From Epiperipatus broadwayi (lineage: Eukaryota; Onychophora; Udeonychophora; Euonychophora; Peripatidae): a stretch of DNA of 64,000 nucleotides. The translations under genes were made by a program, and so were the position numbers. Below, one piece after another: positions 38,373 to 49,100 of the stretch; positions within the stretch are counted from its first letter, which is position 1; each line of letters starts with the position of its first letter. The notes beneath the pieces were generated by a model. That model ran no database searches. It was not told the DNA's origin and was given only the letters and a program-made list of their open reading frames with translations. The stretch lies in NCBI GenBank assembly GCA_028023455.1, contig JAQFVV010000232.1, forward strand, positions 434,001-498,000, in the 5' to 3' direction.

Positions 38373-38652
38373 TTACACCATATTGAAGAGTTTCAATTTA
38401 AATTAAAAAAATTTTTAATAATGATTTTTCAAATGAGAGCTTTCAAAACCATGCTCATTTTCTTATTGAGACATCTGGATATGATTTATCTGTATTTACA
38501 GTTCTTTTTGTAAACCTAAATTGTAACCCTGTTTTTATTCTTTAACATCTTATTGCTTTTGCTTTCTGCCATTACGAATAATATTTTCACATACCCTCAA
38601 CTGGTCTGACACATATTCCCAGGGGTAAACCTACCCCATGTTAGGAATTGTT

Positions 38653-38792
38653 GATATACCGTATAAATATTAGCTAAAATTTCAGACAATCAATTTTGGA
38701 TTAAAACCTTTACAAATGTTCATTTCAGTCAAATCGAAACTACAATCCATTGTATATGAAATTTGAATGATTTTATGCAATGAATAATAAAT
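38653..38792 (+). repeat. Right part of the repeat split by the hAT element
   Basis: The sequence 'gtataaatattagctaaaat', then 'caatcaattttggatta', matches the reverse complement of 59,940-60,035, continuing the repeat interrupted at 33,345. It ends where the Merlin-like element inserted. Confidence 0.6.
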
Positions 38793-40060
38793 GGTACTAA
38801 TCGGTATGCGAGGTCAGCCACTTGATGGCATTGTTTCTCTGCTAAAAACCCAGAAATATGCCGTTTACATGGCCCAATATTTATGCTTTTGCAGAGAAAC
38901 TTACGGCCTATAGAACAGTACTGTTCATATTTGCTGCTGTAGGCATATATGGTGTTGCACACATTACGGCCCACTAATGAGCTTCCTGAAACTATGCAAA
39001 TATACACACTTAACAGATTGCTATCGTATGATGTTGAGTGTGTAGTGAATTCAAGTGGCCATAACTGTTGTAATATGCATTCTAATTAAAGGTCTTACTC
39101 CTATCCGACGTAGTATTTGATACTAATAATTGTAAGACTGTCGCCGGGCTGGCCTACAAATTTTGGAAGGTGGAAAATATTGCAAGGGGTCATAGCCAAG
39201 CACCTTTTCCCAGAACTCACGTGAAAAGCCACGTAAATTACGAGACAAATAAAATGTATGAGGTTGCACGGAGTTTTGGAATTCATCAACTTGGTTTGAT
39301 CAGTGATGACAAATTATTCGTCAACCCCCCCCCCAAAAAAAAAAAACCATTAAAATAAGATCAAAACTTTTGACTTTTTCAACTTTGGGTTTTTTTTGTT
39401 GTTGTTATTTTAAAAAAATACGGCGATTTTTCTTTCGGCTTTATTTGTATACTGCTGATATACTAAAACTTTTTTATTTTTAAAACCAATTTTTATTACT
39501 TTTTTAAAAAAATAAAAACAAACCCAAAATAACTTTTGTCTCTAGTGACGACAAATTATTTCTCCTCATCTCCCCCCAAAAAAGTTAAACTAAGATCAAA
39601 ACTTTGGCCTTTTTCAACTTTCGTTTTCTTTTTTGTTTTTAAAATACGGCGACTATACGGTGATTTTGTTTTTTTTTGCTTTATTTGTATGACGCGCTGT
39701 CTATTTTGCCATTTTTGAAAAGAAAATGTACAAATATTTGAATCAAATCTTGTATCGTAAATTATTTTTAAGAATGTCAAAATATTGGTTAAAAAAAAAA
39801 AAGTCGTATCAAATGTCAAAATATGTCCAAATATTAGTAAAAAAAGTCGTACCAAATGTAAAACTATTTTTAAAAAAGGCGGAGAAAGTGTAAAAATATT
39901 TTAATAAAAGTCAGACAAATTGGGATAAAAATATTTTAATAAAAGTCGGAAAAAATGTAAAAATAATTGAAACAGAGTCGGTCCAGGATCGATATAACTG
40001 TGTGTTTTTAGCAGAGAAACAACGCCAATAAGCGGCTGGCCTGGCATACTGATTCGTACC
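38793..40060. mobile_element. Merlin-like MITE copy 1, 8-bp duplication TAATAAAY
   Basis: Inverted ends of about 60 bp: left GGTACTAATCGGTATGCGAG, right (reversed) GGTACGAATCAGTATGCCAG, both continuing into TTGTTTCTCTGCTAAAAAC. Flanks are TAATAAAT (38,785-38,792) and TAATAAAC (40,061-40,068). The interior has 'atgccgtttacatggcc' and 'cttacggcc' in common with the other two copies, a tandem duplication of about 240 bp (39,305 and 39,545), and short repeats of 'aaaatatt-taataaaagtc' near 39,880-39,960. A 62-codon frame (39,170-39,358) has no motif I know. Confidence 0.75.
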
Positions 40061-40389
40061 TAATAAACTAATAAAATGAATTAAGATTAATACCTTTAAT
40101 TTTTGTTAAATAATCTGTAACTCTGTTGTCAAAAGATATTGCACTGTTTGACAAATTGCTAAGTCACTGCAAAAACATGACTTGAATTTGATAAAATAGT
40201 GACATCATGCCCAAAAAAATCCAAACAGCTATCGTATTTGTTTATTTAGATCAGTATAGTACACATTGTACTAAAAACCTGAAATATTAATTACAATATG
40301 CAAACTCAGAATGCATTAATTTCTTTTTTTACTTTTTTCAATACGTCAGAATTTTTTTTTAAAATTGATTGCGATTAGGTTTTTGTAAT

Positions 40390-41975
40390 GTATCATGTTT
40401 ATTTGGCTGTTATTACACTTTTAATTTTAAAAATTTCACATAATACAGTATAATACTGTAGTACAAATTAAAAAAATAAGAAACTTCAACAATGGACTTT
40501 TTTTTTTCCAGTATAATGAGCAGTTGTGCATAAGAACACAAAAAAATTGTTAAATGCTAGTTTAGTTTCATCTTCTCGATTCACATTGCATTTTCTTCCT
40601 AGCGATATTAAACCTTTTTTTTAAAAAAGAGATTCTGTTTAAAAATCCTTGCAGCAACTAATATGACCATGAAATAATCAAGAAGCTTGGAAAACAAAAT
40701 GTAAATTTTATATCGACTGAAAAACAGAAAAGAAATTTTGACATATGTGGGTTTACCTGCATACTCCATTTTAAAAAAACAAAGACAAAATAGAACAGAG
40801 TACTCAAACTATCGTAGGTGCCTCCAAATTTCCAAACACACAGTTTCTGTTACAATGGATTGATTCATGTAATCACCAGGATGTACCATTATCCTTTTTA
40901 TTAATTCATCAAGAACCAATAAACCCCTTTCAAAATTTTTGACAAAAGTGATCAAAGAGGGAGATGAAAGTTTCAGAGATTTAAATTTTAAAGGCTGGAA
41001 TAGATGGATTGATAGATTTTGGAAGCACTGATATCTACATAATATAAAAATAACTATAAAAGGCAACCTTAGCAGATACTATTGTAGCAGCACATGTTTT
41101 ACCTTAATTATTAATTAATATACAGAATGGATATACCCCTAAAGCAAATATTCAATATTGATGAAACTAGTTTTTTTTTGAAAATAAATGCCTTCATGCA
41201 CATTTATTTCAAAAGAAAAGCCCCAGGTTACATACAAGTCATCCAAGTATCTCATCTAATCTTATTGTTGGAGGAAATATGGAAGATATAAAACTGAAGC
41301 TATTCCTCATCTATCACTATGAGAATCCAAGTGCATTTAGAAAAATTATAAGACAACAATGAATATTAGAATGTGTCACCGATAACTCAGAAAACTGGAC
41401 ATTTGGTGAATAGACAACAGGAAGAAACAACTTTAAGTATTTTTTTATATAGATTTAAATTACATTATCATACATATATACATATTTTAAGTGAATACCT
41501 AAGAAAAGCCCCAGATTACAAGTTATCCAAGTGTCATCTAATCTTATTGATTGGAGAAAATATGGAAGATGTAAAACTGAAGCTATTCCTCGTCTATCAT
41601 TCTGAGAATCCAAGTGCATTAAGAATAATTACAAGACAACAATGAATCTTAGATTGTGTCACTGATAACTCAGAAAACTGGATAACAGGAAGTACTTTTT
41701 TTTACATAGATTTAAATTACATTATCAAACACACATACATATTTTAAGTGAATACCTGCTCAACACACATAGCACAGTTTACACCAGCATACATAGGCTA
41801 AGACTTTTCTTTTTTTTTTTTTATATATACTAAATAAGTTATTTTTTTAATGTAATATTCACAGTTTATATTATAAAATTTTATCTGGATTAATGAGCCA
41901 ACATATGTCCCATGGACAACCATTTTAAATGCTTATTCTTTAGAGAATATTCTTGCTTAATGAAGAGTTTTGGGG
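40390..41975 (+). mobile_element. Truncated Tigger/pogo transposon, left inverted copy
   Basis: Homologous in inverse to 43,885-45,930. Matches begin near 'atgtttatttggctgttatta' (40,398) and extend to 'ttattcttta' near 41,940. Together the two make an inverted pair of about 5.5 kb around unrelated repeats. The terminal inverted repeat was not defined with confidence. Confidence 0.65.
40640..41645 (+). pseudogene. Tigger/pogo (jerky-like) transposase remnant, plus copy
   Basis: The plus strand has IFNIDETSFF near 41,145-41,175, the first catalytic aspartate motif of the pogo DDE domain. Then come HLILLLEEIWK-type sequence and LLIYHYENPSAF near 41,305-41,340, the characteristic 'l.yhsenP' segment. 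A 283-bp tandem duplication repeats the second part (41,505-41,645), giving YKLSKCHLILLIGENMEDVK and LVYHSENPSALR again. The second aspartate ('DNaPgHp') is absent. Upstream, 40,800-41,060 matches the N-terminal region of the minus-strand copy but is full of stops. Confidence 0.7.
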
Positions 41976-42599
41976 AAGCAATTGCCTTTGCTAAGTGGGG
42001 TAATGATGTATTACAAGTGATTGAAATCATATGCAATATGTTTTAGTACAGTTTTTTAGCCTGATTGTCAGACATCTTATGTTTTATGATGATTTTTGTT
42101 AGTAATTTATTCTCTTAATTGCTTGTAAGCAAAAATTTATTTTTTAAAAAAATTATTTCACAAACGTATCGAATGTATTTTCAAAAAATAAGATTGAAAT
42201 AAAAAATGCACAAATCACAATGAAGTCCAGATCCCACAGTTCACATTATAATGTCATGGATTAGATGGAAATTAATGTAGATTAATAAAAAGCAAATAGA
42301 AATCGATAGTGTCAATATAACATTTTTAATACTTTTATCAATAGTGTCAATATAACATTTTTAATACTTTTATAAATTACACTACAGTGCATAAGAGATT
42401 TTCCCACATATTTTTTATTTGTATATTTTTCTAGAACAGACTATTCCTAAATAAATACATTTCAATGTATTATTGAACAAACAGAAATTCACTGAATACT
42501 CCTGGAATCAATCAATCATATTCGTTTTATGAAGATTTTAACATATTTCATAAAATTTATTGCAAATTTCCTCAAAAAAAAAACAAACAAATAAAAAGT

Positions 42600-42855
42600 T
42601 TATCAAAGCTTTTTAATATTAAGCATCACATGATCACCATCTCATACTAGCACATAATTGTTTATAAACAAGGCAAAACTCTCCATACAGTAGTGACAAC
42701 CAGAGTAATCAATGGATGCCAGAAGGCTTGTGCATAAAATCCCTATCTAATACCTACTCATCCAATATCCTCAGACTAGTTTCTAACTTGTAGCCTTCGT
42801 CAGAGAGGAGCTTTGGATCTGAGAGCACTGCACCTAGATCTTATATAGTCAAAGT
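42600..42855 (+). repeat. Fragment of the palindromic superfamily
   Basis: Matches one arm of 37,392-38,372 at high similarity: 'catcacatgatcaccat', 'aactctccatacagtagtg', 'tgcataaaatccctatct' and 'ctgcacctagatctta'. Only one arm is present, and it is followed directly by the LINE fragment. Confidence 0.7.
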
Positions 42856-42859
42856 ATGG

Positions 42860-43390
42860 AGAGTAAAAAGAGTTTAAATATATATAGAAATAAACAGAAT
42901 ATTAGGTGTGATTTAATATATGATAATAAATAGGGAAAGTAGTTTATTGTTTAAGGCTCAAACGGAATATTTAGCTACAAAAGAATATACATGCAAATGG
43001 AAAAATATGGGTGATTTATTTTGTAAATTATGTAATGAAGGAATAGAAAATATTAGGCATTTGTTAATTGAATGTAAATGTTTGAAAACAGAAAGGGTAC
43101 ATATAATGAAGTTGTGGGAAAATAAATATGAAAAGAGTGATTATACAGAAAATGAATTATTGGTTTTTATGCTGAATTTGGGAAAAGATAAGGGGGATTT
43201 AGATATAAAGGTTATAGAGTTGACAAAGATTATGTTGTGGAAATGGGATAGAGCAGATTACGGGTAAATTTATAGTGGGGAATGTAAAATAAAGTGGTAA
43301 CAGGTTTATCTGGGCATAATTGCTGAGATATTCTTGACTTCGTTTAAGGAGAAGCCATAATACACTACATCACATGCATTGTTTATAAAG
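42860..43390 (+). pseudogene. LINE C-terminal zinc-finger fragment and 3' end
   Basis: A 115-codon frame (42,920-43,267) contains FCKLCNEGIENIRHLLIEC near 43,020-43,075, a C-x2-C...H...C motif of the sort found at the C-terminus of many non-LTR retrotransposons. It ends LWKWDRADYG. The following 120 bases ('gtggtaacaggtttatctgg', then 'ttaaggagaagccataatac') recur inverted at 61,134-61,217 and so represent the element's 3' untranslated end. The 5' part, including any reverse transcriptase, is missing. Clade is uncertain (R4, CR1 or jockey are possible); it is not the RTE family seen elsewhere here. Confidence 0.65.
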
Positions 43391-43884
43391 CTTTTTAAAT
43401 GATAATTTTACTAGATTAAAAAATTGTTTATAAAAATATTATTGTAGATGATGCAAAATCTTTTTAATAAACGCAGATAAAAATCTTCCCAACTTAAAGT
43501 TTTTTTTTTTAAAGGTGTCAGTGAAAAAAAATATAAAGAAACATCAACTGGTCAAACATTATCTTAGATTCTCCAGAAAAAAGATTTATTTCATTAGGAT
43601 TATTTGGCACTCCAAGATCACACAAAACATAAGAATCAGTATTCTAATTTTTATCACAAGAAAATGACATACTATTTTTTTTTTTTTTTGATAGTCAAAA
43701 GGATAGTGTGAATTTACATAATACTTGTAAATCTGAGTGCAATACAATGTAGGTATACTCATTCTCTTTATCAATTTATAGAAATTACATTACCATTACG
43801 GTTTTTGCTATTTTTGTTGACATATTAATGTGCATAATTTGAAATTAAATTGCACTTTTACAACATTTAGAGAAATTCTTCGTT

Positions 43885-45930
43885 AAGCAAGAATATCGTA
43901 TAAAGAATAAGCATTTATAATGGTTGTCTATGAGGAAAAAATTGGCCTGTTCCTCCAGATAAAGAATTACACTACAAACTGTGAAAATTATGTTAAAAAA
44001 CTAACTTACCTAGTATATATAAAAATTTTAAAAACTCTTAACATATGTTATATGTTTGCGTAAACTGTGCTGTGTATTATGCAGGTATTTCACTTAAAAT
44101 ATGTATGTATCAGGGATGAAGCATCCATGTCTTGAATGGAATGAGTGCTTCCATAAAATAATTCACTAAAACTTTCAAAACCTTTACTTAAAATTCAATT
44201 ACAAAAATTCACTTTTAATTTTTTTATCAAATGTTGAATTGTTTTTAAGAATAAATTTGACTAATGCATTGTCATTGATTATAAGAAGTTCAAATGATGC
44301 TAAGTTCTAATTTACAGTTAAAACTTTTAAGAATGTTAAAAGGATTTGGAAGATAAAAATATATTGATAATGTATTATCTATATTTAAAGTAAACACAGT
44401 CTGATTAGAATAAGCAATTCAAATTCATTATTTTTTTGTATGGAATTACAGCTGACTTTCAATTTTTTTTACCAACAGTTGAATTGTTTTTATATACGCA
44501 AAGAATAAATTTGACTAACACATTATCGTTAATTATAAGAAGTCCAAACAATGCTAAGATCTAATTTACAGTTAAAACTTTTAAGAATGTTAAAAGAGTT
44601 AGGAAGATAAAAATATATTGATAATATATTCTCTGATTTACAGTTAAGAGTTTCAGATTTTTCTAGATGTAATATATATATTAGGTGCTATTATAAAAAA
44701 AAATGTGCTTCCGTTCCTAAAAAAGTCACACTTTGTCACTTGTATGAATATATGATAATGCAATTTAAATCTATGTAAAAAAAAACATACTTAGCTTAAA
44801 GTTACTTCCTGTAATTCATTCACCAATTATTGTTATCCAGTTTGCTGAGTCACCAGTTACGCATTCTAAGATCCATTGTTGTATTCTAACTCCTTTAAAT
44901 ACACTTGGATTCTCGGAGTGGTAGATGAGGAGTGGCTTCAGATTTACATTTTCTGCATTTCCTTCAAGCAACAATATTAGCCGATACTTGGATAATTTAT
45001 AACCTGGGACTTTTCTTCTGAAATAAATGTGCATGAATGTATTTGTTTGCAAAAAAAGACCAGTTTCATCAATATTGAAAACTTGCTTGATAGTATATCC
45101 TCCTTCCTGTACATTATTCAATAGTTCAGATGGAATAATTTGCAGTTGCAATAGTATCTGCTGAGACTGCTTCTATAGTAATTTTTATATTGTATAGATA
45201 TCCACACTTCCAAAATCTATCAAATCATTCACAATTGCCTTTAAAATCTGAATCTCGTACACTTTCATCTCCCTTGTTGCTTTTTGCTGAAGACCTTGAA
45301 TGCATTTAATTACTTTCCGCTGAATTATTAAAAAGGATAATAATAATCCTTGATGATTACATAAATCGATTCATGGTAGTAGAAATTTTTCTAGTTTCTC
45401 AAATAAAGAAGGCCATGATTCTGTGATTTTGGAAAGTTTTGAGACACCTACAATGGCTTCAGCATTTTGTTCTATTTTGTCTTTAAGTTTTTCAAAATGG
45501 TGGTGACAGTAGACACAGATAAACCCATACATGAATATTTATCATGATTTCTTTCATCTTTCTCCAAAGTAAATTTGATTTTTTTTTATGGTTATATCTT
45601 GCCGCCATAAAAAACAATGTTTAAAATTATTAGGATAAAAATGTAATCACTATGTATAAAGTACAGCAAAGTGGACTGAGAAAGTGAAACTAAATTAGAA
45701 TTTAACAATTTTTTTGTATTTTTCCACACAATTGTTTTTCATTATGCTGAGTAAGAAATACACACTGAAGTTTCATTTTTTTTAAATTTGTACTACAGTA
45801 TTATACTAATTATTTTACATGAAATTGATAAAATTAAAAAAAAAACCAATGTTTAATAACAACTCATTTACTGACCATAACAAATTGTTATTTATTATTA
45901 GTATAACAACAGCCAAATAAACATAACAAT
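43885..45930 (-). mobile_element. Truncated Tigger/pogo transposon, right inverted copy
   Basis: Inverse of 40,390-41,975. The outer end on the minus strand reads CAGGGGCACTTATTGCACTA, then ATGTTTATTTGGCTGTTG, a plausible pogo-type terminus beginning CAG. The copy is better preserved than its partner. An internal duplication (near 44,210-44,400 and 44,455-44,640, sharing 'taaaacttttaagaatgtta') expands the 3' part. Confidence 0.65.
44816..45620 (-). pseudogene. Tigger/pogo (jerky-like) transposase remnant, minus copy
   Basis: The minus strand starts with a helix-turn-helix-like KIKFTLEKDERNHDKYSC and GLSVSTVTTILKNLKDKIEQ (about 45,480-45,600), the CENP-B-type DNA-binding region. After stops, an open stretch 45,151-44,816 holds GGYTIKQVFNIDETGLF (first catalytic aspartate), VPGYKLSKYRLILLLEGNAE and LKPLLIYHSENPSVFKG. 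All follow the order seen in Tigger and jerky proteins. The coding trace ends before the second catalytic aspartate, so the copy is a deletion derivative. At least three stops lie between the two parts. Family call is firm. Confidence 0.82.
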
Positions 45931-46330
45931 GTCGAATAGTGCAATAAGTGCCCCTGAACAAAAATTTAGACTCTCAACTGAGTTTGCGCGGAATCAATAG
46001 CAGTACACTTACGGTTCTCAAACCATTCAATCCGCCATCTTTTTCCGATTTAAATGAGGTATTACTTTTTTTCTACCATAAAATTTGGATTTTTTTATGA
46101 AAGTTTTTGTAAAATGCAATTTTTCATTTTTTTTCTTTCGTTTTTTAGATTTAATAACCGTAAATCATGTTTCACGGTTGATTGCATATATTTTACAGCT
46201 TGATAATAACGTTTATGCTTGGACGGGCATTTCTAAGCCCTCTTTTTCTAGAAACTCATTTTTATAAAAAATAACAGAAGCTGCAAAATAATAATAAAAA
46301 AAAGGATTATATAAAAAAGAAAAAAAAGAT
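45930..46330 (-). repeat. Dispersed repeat, inverse of 1,330-1,720
   Basis: On the minus strand it reads 'ggcggattgaatggtttgag', 'cgtaagtgta', 'gcaaactcagttgag', as at 1,601-1,665. The match also covers CAGGGGC, the outer end of the adjacent Tigger copy, so this stretch may be the terminal part of the same element rather than a separate repeat. Confidence 0.55.
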
Positions 46331-46629
46331 TACTGTTAGTTTTAATTGCCATAGTAATCACATTTGATGCCTTCATAACAGGATTCAAATTTGAAACTGA
46401 TGCTAACATTTGCCAGGATTCTGTGAGTATTAAATTAGTTTTATTTTTTATTATTATTATTATTTTCTATAATTAAATATAAGTAGAAATAATATATATA
46501 TGATAGAATACATTTGAATGATATAAAAACGTTTATTTGAATTATTTTTCTGACCTAGTTTTAGAACTTGGTAAAACTGACTGTTAGAGGCCACAACATT
46601 TCGACCTCTATTTTTAAAAAAAACTGAAC

Positions 46630-47723
46630 GGTAATTATAACGTAATTGGGCTTGGCCACTTGATGGCATTGTTGGCAGTCAAAAACAATACAATACAATG
46701 TTCAGGGCCGCGTTATATTTTTAAATCGAATCGCTGTTTTTTTTGGTTATTAATTTATTGATTGCTATAACTTTTTTTTCATGCCTTTTTATTAAAAAAG
46801 TTGTTTAATTTTAATTTTGTATTTAGTAAATGACAACCTTTTTTTTTATTTTTAAATCGCTGTTTTTGGACAAAGCTGCTACTCTGCGATGTCTATTTAG
46901 CGATGTCTTTCGCTTAATTATTGGTAAACGACAACCTTTTTTTTATTTTTAAATCGCTGTTTTTGGACAAAGCTGCTACTCTGCGATGTCTATTTAGCGA
47001 TGTCTTTCGCTTAATTATTGCTTTCTACATAACAAAACAACTGTGTAGGGTTAGTGTTCTGTTGTTTGTAATGCTAAAAGATATCAAAATCGTAACTGTA
47101 GTCGGACAAAAGAAAGAAAAACATTTTTAAACAACAACAAACATATAAATGTCTTATTTACTTCTTAAACATGTTTATAATATGTGCTTTCTATGAAATT
47201 TACAAAAAAATCATGTATATTTTTATTGGACAGCAGAAATACTCGGCTTCTGTTGTCGGCAACTGCGGAAAAAGTTGATCGCCATCCATTTTATCAACTA
47301 CGTGGCATTTCACGTGAAAACGAGATTTCGCATGCGATATCGGCCGAATTCTTTTTTACCTACCCTCGGCAAGCTTTTACACCTTACACATTCTCTAAAC
47401 AAGGGTGTGGCTGTTTAGAAAATTACTATAAATTCATGTTTATTAAATTAATTATAAATACAAATATTGTGTAACGTATATTGTAAAAATTTGACTAATC
47501 CAACTAAACACACATATATATCAAACTGTAAACGAAAGATAAGTGTGTGGATTCACAATAATTGTCGCGAAGCAGAAATAGGCCGTATCATTTCTGCGTT
47601 ACGCATCATAAACAGCCTTCTTAATGGCTAAGACAAATATAGATATTTTCTACAGCCGTAAGTCAGGCCTTGTAAACGGCATTTGTTAGGTGTTTTGGCA
47701 AACCAGATTACATTATAAGTACC
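46630..47723. mobile_element. Merlin-like MITE copy 2, 8-bp duplication AACTGAAC
   Basis: Ends are GGTAATTATAACGTAATTGG on the left and (reversed) GGTACTTATAATGTAATCTG on the right. Perfect AACTGAAC duplication at 46,622-46,629 and 47,724-47,731. The opposite arm of the host foldback keeps the uninterrupted site near 48,590-48,605 ('aaactgaactatattttttt' in inverse). Near the right end 'gccgtttacaaggcc' and 'cttacggct' (reversed) match the other copies, and 'ccacttgatggcattgtt' near the left matches copy 1. A 96-codon frame at 47,184-47,474 has no motif I recognise. Confidence 0.82.
46824..47018 (+). repeat. Two tandem 97-bp units
   Basis: The unit containing 'aaatcgctgtttttggacaa' and 'gcgatgtctttcgcttaatt' occurs twice, starting near 46,854 and 46,951, almost identical. 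It lies inside Merlin-like copy 2. A recent local duplication. Confidence 0.85.
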
Positions 47724-48845
47724 AACTGAACTGTATTTTTTCATACTAAGTGTATCTAACTATAAATAAACTATATCTAACTATAAATGTTTTTACATAA
47801 AGGTTAATAATAAAAAAAAAAACTTACATTTTTATGCGTAGTTTTGGGCTATGCACCCAAGGAATTTCACGAAAATGGTGTCATGTTCGTGCATAACCCT
47901 AAATGCAAATTCCTGCAGGTAGGATGGATGAAAGAAGTATGATTCATCGATCTCCACTATCCGTGGTTTGAATTACGTTATTCTTACTATGTAATTGTAA
48001 AGTATATCTAACTATAAATGTATTTTTTACATGAAGGTTAAGAAATAAAATTTAAAAAAACTTACATTTTCATGAGCACTTTTGCGCTAGGTTATGTATC
48101 AGAACTTAACAAGTGTCATAAAAGAAATCCCTGCTGTCAAAATTATGAACTAATTTTGCCACGTGTAATTTTTGCAGACAGAATTTCTATCACTTCTTTG
48201 GTTCCCCAAAATGAAATTTTAAATGTTGCGGCCGTTCTGGCAGAAAGATGGAATACACATCGCCTGCTTGAACAAGTTAAAACTCCGGAATAAGAAGTGT
48301 CATTTTTTTCCTGAAGCCATCTGTCTTTGAACACCATTGCTGATATAACGTTTTGTTAGACGAATAATTTGCCAATGTACTTTATCATACTGCTTTCACC
48401 CATCCTACATGCAAAAATTTGCATTTAGGGTTATGCATGAACATGACACCGTTTTCGTGAATTTCCTCGTGTGCATAGCTCAAAACTACGCATAAAAATG
48501 TAAGTTTATCTTGTTATTATTAACCTTTATGTAAAAACATTTATAGTTAGATACATTTAGTATAGTTAAGATACAATTAGTACGAAAAAAATATAGTTCA
48601 GTTTTTTAAAAATAGAGGGCAAAAGGTTGTGGCCGCTAAGTTAGTTTTTATAAACGATAGAATTTTAGATAACACATTTGAATGATGTAAAAACTTTTAT
48701 TTGAATTAGTTTGGTGACCTAGTTTTAATTATTTTTTATATAAATATAGAAATAATATATATATCATAGAATACATGTGAATGATATAAAACCGTTTACT
48801 TGAATTATTTTTCTGATCTAGTTTATAACTCTTTATTATATATAT

Positions 48846-49100
48846 TGTACCGATCGGTTTTGTCTGTTCACATAACAAGATCTAGCATCTAGGCAAAAGT
48901 GCCTCGAGTCCAATCATGCGCAAGATACATAAGTCAGGAACATTCATGAACTCTGCCCTATTTTCCAGATCTATCAATTTATGAGCAACAATCCCGATGA
49001 TATCAATCTAATTTTAATTCTCTCCACCGGCATTGCACATTGGAGATACAAAGATGATCTAATTTAAGTTTAATGATGGAATAACTTAGCATGAAATATA
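48846..49100 (+). repeat. Start of an LTR-like repeat
   Basis: TGTACCGATCGG preceded by ATAT matches the 5' end of the LTR-like family. 'gatctagcatctaggcaaa' corresponds to 'gcgccatctaggcatttg' of the 19,408 copy. The 3' end could not be located. A Gag remnant lies 4.7 kb downstream, but I cannot show they belong together. Confidence 0.4.

Larger units (their letters stand above)
33346..38652 (-). mobile_element. hAT transposon, old, with nested insertions
   Basis: The right end, read inward on the minus strand, is CAACAATTCCTAACATGGGG, then GTTTACCCCTGGGAATATGT. This strongly resembles the 'CAGtGaTTCCCAAcCTGGGG...CCCCTGGG' termini I know from hAT elements of the SCAND3/ZBED group. The left end is GGGGTTGTTCCCAATG. 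Flanks are 'gtatagta' and 'atataccgta', too decayed to prove an 8-bp duplication. The element carries one broken transposase, an RTE LINE fragment (34,692-35,695) and a palindromic repeat (37,392-38,372). Confidence 0.65.
46584..48639. mobile_element. Foldback element, split by a Merlin-like insertion
   Basis: Outer ends are TTAGAGGCCACAACATTTCG on the left and (reversed) TTAGCGGCCACAACCTTTTG on the right. The arms resume at 47,724 ('tgtattttttcatactaagtg'). They share 'cttacatttttatgcgtagt', 'ttcgtgcataaccctaaatg' and 'atgtatctaactataaatg' with 48,370-48,600 in inverse. The centre (47,990-48,110) holds one more partial copy. Without the insertion the element is about 960 bp. No coding function was recognised; frames near 48,072-48,337 overlap each other and the centre of the palindrome. 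Confidence 0.7.

Noticed and set aside
39319-39352. C-run next to A-run as a polypurine or regulatory tract
   Set aside because: It is part of a tandemly duplicated segment within a MITE and needs no other explanation.
47184-47474. 96-codon frame in Merlin-like copy 2
   Set aside because: No similarity to known transposase starts and not shared with the other two copies; kept only as part of the element.
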